Part shown: positions 58,038-64,000 of the stretch, piece after piece
Numbering within the stretch: position 1 is the stretch's first letter
Layout: each line of letters opens with the position of its first letter
Assembly: GCF_008370045.1 (NCBI RefSeq)
Contig: NZ_VOBN01000010.1
Coordinates: 156,029-220,028 of the forward strand
Reading direction: 5' to 3'
Origin: Pseudomonas sp. ANT_J12
Lineage (GTDB): Bacteria; Pseudomonadota; Gammaproteobacteria; Pseudomonadales; Pseudomonadaceae
DNA: 64,000 nucleotides
Translations under genes and position numbers: made by a program
Notes under the pieces: model-generated
Database searches by the model: none
The model's input: the letters and a program-made list of their open reading frames with translations, nothing else
What the model was told of the DNA's origin: nothing

Positions 58038-59056
58038 GTGCGACACGCAGCCCCAAGGTTTCCGAGCGCGTGGCCCCGAAGGCCGCCGATCCGCAACCGC
58101 AAAAGAAAAAACGCGACGATGACGACGGCCCGGATTTCGCCACGCTGCTGCGCGCCTGGATCGAAAGCCATCGTGCCAGCCTGGTGGACAGCCTGCGTCG
58201 GTTGGGCAAACAGCCGATCGGCAGTTTTTTCACCTGCCTGGTGATGGCGGTAGCCCTGAGTTTGCCGATGGGGCTGTCACTTTTGCTGAATAACGTCGAG
58301 CGGCTCGGTGGCTCCTGGCAGCGTGCGGCGCAGATTTCCCTGTACTTGCAACTCGACGCCAGCCCAGAGCAGGGCGAGTCGTTGCGCGAGCAGATCAAAG
58401 GCATGCCCGGCGTCGCGGAGGCGGAATATGTCGGTCGCGACCAGGCACTGGAGGAATTCCAGCAGCAGTCCGGTTTGGGCGAGGCGCTCAAGGAGCTGCC
58501 GGAAAACCCGCTGCCGGGCGTGGTGCTGGTGACGCCGAACGAAGTCGACAAGCCAACGCTTGAAGCATTAAGACAAAAACTTTCCGAGCTGCCGAAGGTA
58601 CAACAGGCTCAACTTGATCTAGTCTGGGTCGAGCGTCTGGCCGCCATCCTCAAGCTCGGAGACCGGTTTGTCTTCGGCCTGACCGTGCTTTTGGTGTCTG
58701 CATTACTTTTGGTGATAGGCAATACCATTCGTCTTCATATTGAAAACCGCCGCACAGAGATAGAAGTGATTAAACTCGTCGGCGGCACGGACAGCTATGT
58801 GCGCAGGCCCTTTCTGTATATGGGCGCGCTTTATGGCTTCGGTGCGGGGATTCTTTCCTGGGGCGTATTGGCGTTCGGCCTGAACTGGTTGAACGACGCG
58901 GTGGTTGGTTTGGCCGGCTTGTACGGCAGTAATTTTGCGCTGGCCGGAGTGCCAGTTGCCGATGGTCTGTCGCTCTTGCTTGGCGCGGTGCTGTTGGGTT
59001 ATATCGGTGCATGGATTGCAGTCGCACGTCATCTCAGGGAGTTGGCGCCGAAGTAG
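58034..59056 (+). CDS. ftsX: cell division permease-like protein FtsX
   Basis: Four-helix inner-membrane partner of FtsE. A cytoplasmic N terminus rich in charged residues (PQPQKKKRDDDDGPDF) leads into the first helix at about 62-85 (FFTCLVMAVALSLPMGLSLL). The extracellular domain follows (about 90-200), then three helices including LTVLLVSALLLVIGNTIRLH and LLLGAVLLGYIGAWIAVA. NRRTEIEVIKLVGGTDSYVRRPFLY is the family block. 340 residues. rpoH starts 113 bases downstream with its own leader. Confidence 0.96.
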   Translation: MSATRSPKVSERVAPKAADPQPQKKKRDDDDGPDFATLLRAWIESHRASLVDSLRRLGKQPIGSFFTCLVMAVALSLPMGLSLLLNNVERLGGSWQRAAQISLYLQLDASPEQGESLREQIKGMPGVAEAEYVGRDQALEEFQQQSGLGEALKELPENPLPGVVLVTPNEVDKPTLEALRQKLSELPKVQQAQLDLVWVERLAAILKLGDRFVFGLTVLLVSALLLVIGNTIRLHIENRRTEIEVIKLVGGTDSYVRRPFLYMGALYGFGAGILSWGVLAFGLNWLNDAVVGLAGLYGSNFALAGVPVADGLSLLLGAVLLGYIGAWIAVARHLRELAPK

Positions 59057-59169
59057 TATCTTTTTGCGCGTATTGACCTTTCGGTTTTTATGGGAACTTG
59101 TCCCACGGTTTCCGGTCAATTTTCGCAGTGCTGAACTGCACGAGTTATGTAAGACGGAGGTTTTTTCGT

Positions 59170-60024
59170 ATGACCACTTCTTTGCAACCTGCTTATGCTC
59201 TGGTCCCAGGCGCAAACCTGGAGGCCTATGTGCACACGGTGAACAGCATTCCATTGCTGACGCCGGAGCAGGAGCGTGAACTGGCCGAGAGTCTCTATTA
59301 TGAGCAGGATTTGGGGGCGGCTCGGCAGATGGTGCTCGCCCACCTGCGTTTTGTCGTACACATTGCCCGTAGCTATTCCGGCTACGGCCTGGCCCAGGCT
59401 GACCTGATCCAGGAAGGCAACGTCGGCCTGATGAAGGCCGTTAAGCGCTTCAACCCGGAAATGGGTGTGCGCCTGGTATCGTTCGCTGTGCACTGGATCA
59501 AGGCGGAAATCCACGAGTTCATCCTGCGCAACTGGCGCATTGTGAAAGTCGCGACCACCAAGGCCCAGCGCAAGCTGTTCTTCAACCTGCGCAGCCAGAA
59601 GAAACGCCTGGCGTGGTTGAACAACGAAGAAGTCCACCGCGTGGCGGAAAGCCTCGGCGTAGAGCCGCGGGAAGTGCGCGAGATGGAAAGTCGCCTGACG
59701 GGCCACGACATGGCCTTCGACCCGGCCGCGGAAGCGGACGACGACAGCGCTTTCCAGTCGCCGGCCAACTATCTGGAAGACCACCGGTACGACCCGGCCC
59801 GTCAACTGGAAGATGCTGACTGGAGCGACAACTCCAACCACAACCTGCACGAAGCGCTTGAAGTGCTGGACGACCGCAGCCGTGACATCCTCTACCAGCG
59901 TTGGCTGGCAGAAGAAAAAGCCACGCTGCACGACCTGGCGCAGAAGTACAACGTGTCGGCCGAGCGTATTCGTCAGCTTGAGAAGAGCGCGATGAACAAG
60001 CTCAAGTTGTCGATTGCCGCCTAA
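59170..60024 (+). CDS. rpoH: heat-shock sigma factor sigma-32
   Basis: RNA polymerase sigma factor for heat-shock promoters, 284 residues. Region 2 contains HLRFVVHIARSYSGYGLAQA and DLIQEGNVGLMKAVKRFNPE; the RpoH box QRKLFFNLRSQKKRL (about 130-145) is characteristic and is used in control by chaperones and SRP. Region 4 ends with YNVSAERIRQLEKSAMNKLK. ATG 59170 follows a purine-rich GACGGAGG-like site about 10-15 bases upstream. An RNA-thermometer fold is expected in E. coli-type genes, but I could not establish one by eye. Confidence 0.97.
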   Translation: MTTSLQPAYALVPGANLEAYVHTVNSIPLLTPEQERELAESLYYEQDLGAARQMVLAHLRFVVHIARSYSGYGLAQADLIQEGNVGLMKAVKRFNPEMGVRLVSFAVHWIKAEIHEFILRNWRIVKVATTKAQRKLFFNLRSQKKRLAWLNNEEVHRVAESLGVEPREVREMESRLTGHDMAFDPAAEADDDSAFQSPANYLEDHRYDPARQLEDADWSDNSNHNLHEALEVLDDRSRDILYQRWLAEEKATLHDLAQKYNVSAERIRQLEKSAMNKLKLSIAA

Positions 60025-60040
60025 CCGGCGCACCGGCAAT

Positions 60041-60077
60041 AAAAAACGCCCCGATCAGTGATGATCGGGGCGTTTTT
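60041..60077 (+). terminator. rho-independent terminator of rpoH
   Basis: AAAAACGCCCCGATCA, loop GTGA, TGATCGGGGCGTTTTT. The perfect stem of more than 11 GC-rich pairs and T-tract make this the clearest terminator in the window, 17 bases after the rpoH stop. The A-tract makes it usable in both directions. Confidence 0.96.
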
Positions 60078-60097
60078 GTTGGTGTCCGCTATTCCTG

Positions 60098-60120
60098 CCT
60101 CGCTCCTACAGGGATCGCGT
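60098..60120. repeat. half REP unit, type A
   Basis: GCCTCGCTCCTACAGGGATC without the CGCGGGCAA part or an inverted partner; a truncated REP between rpoH and mtgA. Confidence 0.7.
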
Positions 60121-60124
60121 CAAT

Positions 60125-60847
60125 TCATTGGGCCCACGGTGCGCGTCGCGAATCGTTGAGGCCCAGCAGATAACTATCGCCCCCCAGCTGACTCATCTGC
60201 TGGCGAATCCACCCGGCACGCCGCGCTACATAATTAGTCGGATGACTCGCGCTCCAAACCCGTGGATTCGGCAACACCGCCGCCAGCAAACTCGCCTGCT
60301 GCCGGGACAATGACCGGGCGCCGACACCAAAGTGATGCCGGGCCGCCGCTTCCGCGCCAAACACCCCGTCATCCCACTCGACGCTGTTCAGGTAAACCTC
60401 AAGAATCCGCTGTTTGGGCCACAACACTTCAATCAGCCCGGTAAACCACGCTTCCAGGCCTTTGCGCAGCCAGCTGCGGCCGGACCACAGAAACAGGTTT
60501 TTCGACACTTGCTGACTCAAGGTACTGGCACCACGAATCGAGCCGCCGAGTTCGTTGTGCGCCAGAGCTGCCTGGATCGCCCCGAAGTCGAATCCCCAGT
60601 GCTCCGGGAATTTCTGGTCTTCGCCGGCAATCACCGCGACTTTCAGGTCGTCCGAGATTTCATCCCAGGGTTTCCAGGTGCGTTGCAGGTCGATGGGCTC
60701 GCCGTCGAACCAGGATTCGACTTTGCGCTCGACCATCAACGCCGTACCCGGTGGAGGCACCACGCGGAAAATCAGGACCAGCACCACGCTGCCGCAAGCG
60801 AACCAGAGCAGGGCCTTAGTGAATCGTCGTAAAAATAAACGCAGCAT
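60125..60847 (-). CDS. mtgA: monofunctional peptidoglycan glycosyltransferase
   Basis: GT51 enzyme that polymerises lipid II into glycan strands at the inner membrane. Start at 60847 gives the membrane anchor at residues 12-30 (ALLWFACGSVVLVLIFRVV); the frame upstream is not conserved. Catalytic blocks follow: AGEDQKFPEHWGFDFGAI (Glu nucleophile region), GASTLSQQVSKNLFLW, RKGLEAWFTGLIE and WPKQRILEVYLNSVEW. Length about 240 is normal. No transpeptidase domain. Confidence 0.95.
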   Translation of the reverse strand: MLRLFLRRFTKALLWFACGSVVLVLIFRVVPPPGTALMVERKVESWFDGEPIDLQRTWKPWDEISDDLKVAVIAGEDQKFPEHWGFDFGAIQAALAHNELGGSIRGASTLSQQVSKNLFLWSGRSWLRKGLEAWFTGLIEVLWPKQRILEVYLNSVEWDDGVFGAEAAARHHFGVGARSLSRQQASLLAAVLPNPRVWSASHPTNYVARRAGWIRQQMSQLGGDSYLLGLNDSRRAPWAQ

Positions 60848-60920
60848 AGAGATGGCTTGGCCGAACCCGTTGAGCGGGCCATTATACAGACCCTGTTGAT
60901 CGAGTCTGACTGGAGTTCTC

Positions 60921-61301
60921 ATGCTGCGTGGCTTTCTGATGCTGGCCGCTTTCTTCGGCTTCACCGGCGTGGCCCTTGGCGCGTTCGCCGCCCATGGCCT
61001 GAAAAACCGCCTGACCCCGGAATACCTGGCGATTTTCCATACCGGCGTCACCTACCAACTGGTGCACACCCTGGCGTTGCTGGGCGTCGCGTTGCTGGCC
61101 ACGCAGATCCAGGGGCGTTTGATCACCTGGGCTGGCGCATCCTTTGCCATTGGCATCCTGCTTTTTTCCGGCAGTTTGTACCTGCTGACCATCACCGGAG
61201 TCAGCAAGCTGGGGATCATCACACCGTTCGGAGGCCTGGCGTTCCTGATTGGTTGGCTGTGTCTGGGCCTCGCCGCGTGGCGCTTGCCGCTGACCGCTTG
61301 A
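60921..61301 (+). CDS. DUF423 membrane protein
   Basis: A 126-residue protein with four predicted membrane helices. It begins MLRGFLMLAAFFGFTGVALG and has the family block AFAAHGLKNRLTPEYLAIFHTGVTYQ followed by TPFGGLAFLIGWL, both typical of DUF423 (YgdD-like) proteins. Function unknown. Conserved between mtgA and thiS in Pseudomonas. Confidence 0.87.
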   Translation: MLRGFLMLAAFFGFTGVALGAFAAHGLKNRLTPEYLAIFHTGVTYQLVHTLALLGVALLATQIQGRLITWAGASFAIGILLFSGSLYLLTITGVSKLGIITPFGGLAFLIGWLCLGLAAWRLPLTA

Positions 61302-61372
61302 CGCTTGGTGCTGACCTTTAGGTCATGATCGGGCTAGAATGCCAGCCCCTAAAAATGATGGCGGCTTCTTGC

Positions 61373-61573
61373 ATGCGCATTCAGTTGAACGGCGAATCCC
61401 TTGAACTGCCCGACGGTGAAACCGTCGCGGCCCTGCTGACCCGTCTGGAACTGACCGGACGCCGGGTGGCGGTTGAGCTCAATCTGGATATCGTCCCGCG
61501 CAGCCAGCACGCTGACACCACGTTGAACGACGGCGACAGCGTCGAAGTCGTGCACGCCATCGGCGGCGGCTAG
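61373..61573 (+). CDS. thiS: sulfur carrier protein ThiS
   Basis: Ubiquitin-fold sulfur carrier for thiazole synthesis in the thiamine pathway. The 66-residue chain ends in the required Gly-Gly (VVHAIGGG), which is adenylated and thiocarboxylated. Start at 61373 gives MRIQLNGESLELPDGET; the frame upstream to 61325 is non-conserved. thiG follows after 60 bases, the usual thiS-thiG pair. No TPP riboswitch is apparent upstream. Confidence 0.95.
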   Translation: MRIQLNGESLELPDGETVAALLTRLELTGRRVAVELNLDIVPRSQHADTTLNDGDSVEVVHAIGGG

Positions 61574-61633
61574 TCGCCCGGCCCGCAAGGGCACAGAATT
61601 CTGCAAGAACCTCACCCCTACAGAGGATTTCCC

Positions 61634-62428
61634 ATGAGCATCGTTCGTAGCGACAAGCCCTTCGTCCTGGCCGGTCGTACTTACCAGTCGCGTTTGCTGG
61701 TAGGCACCGGCAAGTACCGCGACATGGAAGAAACCCGCCTGGCCATCGAAGCCTCGGGTGCCGAGATCGTCACCTTCGCCGTGCGTCGCACCAACCTGGG
61801 CCAGAACCCGGGAGAGCCAAACCTGCTCGAAGTCCTGTCGCCGGATCGCTATACCTTCCTGCCGAACACCGCCGGTTGCTTCGACGCGACCGAGGCTGTG
61901 CGCACCTGCCGCCTGGCCCGTGAGCTGCTCGGCGGCCATAACCTGGTGAAGCTGGAAGTGCTGGCCGACCAGAAAACCCTGTTCCCCAACGTGATCGAAA
62001 CCCTCAAGGCCGCCGAAGTGCTGGTCAAGGAAGGCTTCGACGTGATGGTCTACACCAGCGATGACCCGATCATCGCCCGTCAACTGGCGGAAATCGGCGT
62101 TATCGCGGTGATGCCGCTGGCTGGTCTGATCGGCACGGGCCTGGGGATCTGCAACCCGTACAACCTGCAGATCATCCTTGAAGAAGCCAAGATTCCGGTG
62201 TTGGTAGATGCCGGTGTTGGCACCGCTTCCGACGCCACCATCGCCATGGAACTGGGTTGCGAAGCGGTGCTGATGAACTCGGCCATCGCCCACGCCCAGC
62301 AGCCGATCATGATGGCCGAAGCCATGAAACACGCCATCGTCGCCGGTCGCCTGGCCTACCTCGCCGGCCGTATGCCGAAAAAACTCTATGCCAGCGCCTC
62401 CTCGCCGCTGGATGGTCTGATCAAGTAA
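61634..62428 (+). CDS. thiG: thiazole synthase
   Basis: Joins deoxyxylulose 5-phosphate, dehydroglycine and ThiS-thiocarboxylate into the thiazole phosphate of thiamine. The 264-residue TIM barrel begins LAGRTYQSRLLVGTGKYRD. The Schiff-base Lys is in LVKLEVLADQKTLFPN (near residue 98-100). Further conserved blocks are PLAGLIGTGLGICNP, VLVDAGVGTASDA and MNSAIAHAQQP. It is followed after 9 bases by trmB and is likely cotranscribed with it. Confidence 0.97.
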   Translation: MSIVRSDKPFVLAGRTYQSRLLVGTGKYRDMEETRLAIEASGAEIVTFAVRRTNLGQNPGEPNLLEVLSPDRYTFLPNTAGCFDATEAVRTCRLARELLGGHNLVKLEVLADQKTLFPNVIETLKAAEVLVKEGFDVMVYTSDDPIIARQLAEIGVIAVMPLAGLIGTGLGICNPYNLQIILEEAKIPVLVDAGVGTASDATIAMELGCEAVLMNSAIAHAQQPIMMAEAMKHAIVAGRLAYLAGRMPKKLYASASSPLDGLIK

Positions 62429-62437
62429 GAGCCATTG

Positions 62438-63163
62438 ATGACTGAATCGAACGACACGCCTATCCAGCCGGAAGAAGGCGAAGAACGCCAACACCGCCGC
62501 ATCAAGAGTTTCGTGATGCGCGCCGGACGCATGACCGAAGGCCAGCAAAAAGGCCTGGAGCAGGGCACGCCGCTGTTCGTCCTGCCGCTGGCCGATGCGC
62601 CGGTGGACTTCGACCAGGTGTTCGGCCGCTCGGCCCCGCGCTCGCTAGAAATCGGTTTCGGCATGGGCCATTCGCTGCTGGAAATGGCCGCGGCTTCGCC
62701 GGAACAGGATTTCATTGGCGTGGAAGTTCACCGTCCGGGTGTCGGCGCGCTGCTCAATGGCGTGCTGACTCAGGGCCTGACCAACCTGCGGGTCTACGAT
62801 TGCGACGCGATCGAAGTGCTCAACCAATGCATCGCCGACAACAGCCTCGACCGTCTGATGCTGTTTTTCCCGGACCCGTGGCACAAGAGCCGTCACCACA
62901 AGCGCCGCATCGTCCAGGCCTCGTTCGCTGAACTGGTGCGCAGCAAATTGAAAGTCGGCGGCATTCTGCACATGGCCACCGACTGGGAACCGTATGCCGA
63001 GTACATGCTGGAAGTGATGAACGTCGCGCCGGGCTACCGCAACCTGGCCGAAGACGGCAAATGCGTCCCGCGCCCGACCGAGCGCCCGATTACCAAGTTC
63101 GAACGCCGCGGCGAACGTCTTGGGCATGGCGTGTGGGACCTGAAGTTCGAAAAGCAGTCCTAA
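62438..63163 (+). CDS. trmB: tRNA (guanine-46-N7) methyltransferase
   Basis: Makes m7G46 in tRNA. 241 residues, SAM motif EIGFGMGHSLLEMAA (about residue 71), the family signature FFPDPWHKSRHHKRRIVQ (about 146) and the C-terminal TKFERRGERLGHGVWDL. ATG 62438 is preferred over the adjacent TTG at 62435. Located directly after thiG as in other pseudomonads. Confidence 0.96.
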   Translation: MTESNDTPIQPEEGEERQHRRIKSFVMRAGRMTEGQQKGLEQGTPLFVLPLADAPVDFDQVFGRSAPRSLEIGFGMGHSLLEMAAASPEQDFIGVEVHRPGVGALLNGVLTQGLTNLRVYDCDAIEVLNQCIADNSLDRLMLFFPDPWHKSRHHKRRIVQASFAELVRSKLKVGGILHMATDWEPYAEYMLEVMNVAPGYRNLAEDGKCVPRPTERPITKFERRGERLGHGVWDLKFEKQS

Positions 63164-63176
63164 GCATAGCCCGACT

Positions 63177-63207
63177 GATCGTTCCTACGCAGAGCGTCGG
63201 AACGATC
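63177..63207. repeat. minimal GATCGTTCC element, hairpin form
   Basis: GATCGTTCCTACGC, loop AGA, GCGTCGGAACGATC, with one mismatched pair, followed by AAAAA. A second deleted copy like that at 26547; it could be the trmB mRNA 3' end. Confidence 0.85.
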
Positions 63208-63232
63208 AAAAACAGCTTTAAGCGACCCGCAA

Positions 63233-63325
63233 CCTGTAGGAGCGAGGCTTGCCCGCGAAGGCGGCGTGCCAGCCACTATCATCATCGACAGACGAACCGC
63301 TTTCGCGGGCAAGCCTCGCTCCTAC
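63233..63325. repeat. REPIN, type A
   Basis: CCTGTAGGAGCGAGGCTTGC at the left and GCGGGCAAGCCTCGCTCCTA at the right, between the convergent trmB and kptA genes. Confidence 0.9.
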
Positions 63326-63342
63326 GTTTTTTTGTGCGGCGG

Positions 63343-63891
63343 CTACACCGGTGTGATGAATTTCACCGGTACATGCTCTGTCAGCCAGACGCCACTCTCA
63401 GCCTGATAGAACTTGAAGCCTTGCTCCAGCATCTGTAATGCAGCGACCTTCAGAATCACCACGGTCCCATAACGCTGGCCTACGGCGCTGGCGGTTTCGA
63501 CCTCTTGGGACAGGTGCACGTGATGGCGCGATCCCGCAATCAATCCCTGCTCGTTGATCGATGCCATGAACCGTGTCGCGGTGCCGTGGTACAGCGTGGC
63601 AGGAGGGCGTTTCTCTTCGAATTGCAGGTCGACGGTTTTGGTCGAGTGGCCTTGCACGGCGCGAATGCGTTGGTCGTCTTCGGAGATTGAAAAGCGTTTC
63701 TTGTCGCTGCTATCGACGACTTGCTGGATCAAGTCCCGATCCAGCGTTCTGCCATCGAGCGCCGCGCCGCTGATCAGTGTGTCGATATCCGCCCAGCCGT
63801 CGGCATCCAGTTCCAGCCCGATGGCCTGGGGTTCGTGACGCAATACATAGCTGAGAAATTTGCTTGTCTCGTCCAGCAGCTTTTTACTCAT
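63343..63891 (-). CDS. kptA: RNA 2'-phosphotransferase, Tpt1/KptA family
   Basis: A 182-residue homologue of the enzyme that removes an internal 2'-phosphate from RNA using NAD+. The four catalytic residues of the family appear to be present: R18 and H19 (VLRHEP), R66 (DKKRFSI) and R122 (GSRHHVHLS), plus the DGWADI, QGHS and YHGT blocks. Bacteria have no tRNA-splicing pathway of the yeast type, so the natural substrate is open; RNA repair or NAD-linked phosphate removal has been proposed. It appears complete and not degraded. Confidence 0.93.
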   Translation of the reverse strand: MSKKLLDETSKFLSYVLRHEPQAIGLELDADGWADIDTLISGAALDGRTLDRDLIQQVVDSSDKKRFSISEDDQRIRAVQGHSTKTVDLQFEEKRPPATLYHGTATRFMASINEQGLIAGSRHHVHLSQEVETASAVGQRYGTVVILKVAALQMLEQGFKFYQAESGVWLTEHVPVKFITPV

Positions 63892-63931
63892 GATCTTCCC
63901 TGACTATTGGCAAACAATGCATCGACCACAA

Positions 63932-64000
63932 CCCCTGTAGGAGCGAGGCTTGCCCGCGAAGGCGTCGTATCAGTCGATGATGATCGTGACTGATACGACG
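63932..64000. repeat. REPIN, type A, cut by the window edge
   Basis: CCTGTAGGAGCGAGGCTTGC at 63932, followed by inner arms GTCGTATCAGTC and GACTGATACGAC (perfect, 12 bases) up to the right edge. The second REP unit should lie just beyond the window. Confidence 0.85.

Noticed and set aside
60041..60077. REP element
   Set aside because: The stem is unrelated to the REP families and has A- and T-tracts, fitting an intrinsic terminator.
61302..61372. TPP riboswitch before thiS
   Set aside because: The spacer of 71 bases is too short and lacks the conserved CTGAGA-type core.

Overview
The window is a chromosomal segment of a Pseudomonas, most likely the P. fluorescens group. It is GC-rich, densely coding and full of pseudomonad REP/REPIN repeats. 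From memory, the backbone gene order (rpiA-ilvA, rppH-ptsP, lgt-thyA, folA, ilvD, mutM, fdx-coaD, lao genes, rsmD, ftsY-ftsE-ftsX-rpoH, mtgA, thiS-thiG-trmB) follows P. aeruginosa PAO1 from about PA0328 to PA0382. No rRNA, tRNA, IS element, prophage or CRISPR array was seen.

Layout. 1-5.7 kb: end of a fumarylacetoacetate hydrolase-family gene, two tandem SdiA-regulated-type proteins, rpiA, ilvA and a DUF2269 protein. 5.9-13.1 kb: HAD phosphatase, rppH, ptsP, an NRDE protein, a TauE/SafE permease, lgt and thyA. 13.3-16.2 kb: divergent cadR/cadA metal-efflux pair with a MerR-type operator and a (GATCAC)n tract coding for an Asp-His tail. 16.2-23.0 kb: aminophosphonate island with a LysR regulator, an ABC importer (ATPase, fused permease, binding protein), a TIGR03364-like flavoenzyme and a PhnZ-like HD oxygenase. 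23.2-29.4 kb: GTPase/DUF3482 and DUF2868 pair, folA, a TcyP-like symporter and a PchP-like phosphatase. 29.6-33.4 kb: ilvD and a DUF4153 membrane protein. 33.5-36.9 kb: a compact minus-strand cluster (23-codon ORF, SagB-like dehydrogenase, AurF-like diiron oxygenase, Bcr/CflA-type exporter). 37.1-41.7 kb: rlmI, HDOD protein, mutM, small exported protein, ferredoxin, coaD. 41.8-46.3 kb: laoA-laoB-laoC and laoR for long-chain alcohol oxidation. 46.4-49.1 kb: sulfurtransferase, AraC regulator, YheT-type hydrolase. 49.2-55.5 kb: two tandem pairs of M16 peptidases separated by rsmD. 55.9-60.0 kb: ftsY-ftsE-ftsX-rpoH. 60.1-63.9 kb: mtgA, DUF423, thiS-thiG-trmB and kptA.

The strongest candidate for an undescribed system is the 33.5-36.9 kb cluster. 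A 23-codon ORF that automated calling would miss (36758-36829, minus strand) has a good promoter and a strong Shine-Dalgarno. A terminator-like hairpin follows it, and then come a SagB-type flavin dehydrogenase, an AurF-family diiron oxygenase with all seven expected metal ligands, and an MFS exporter, overlapping or nearly so. No YcaO, radical SAM or lanthipeptide enzyme is present. The layout resembles a ribosomal-peptide (RiPP) or peptide-derived small-molecule pathway built on an oxidase pair. This is inference and needs comparative and chemical confirmation.

The second notable system is the aminophosphonate island: the PhnZ-like oxygenase keeps its catalytic residues but its usual partner PhnY is not encoded nearby, and a flavoenzyme occupies the adjacent position. 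Coordinates taken by hand from the sequence (repeats, promoters, some starts) may be off by a base.
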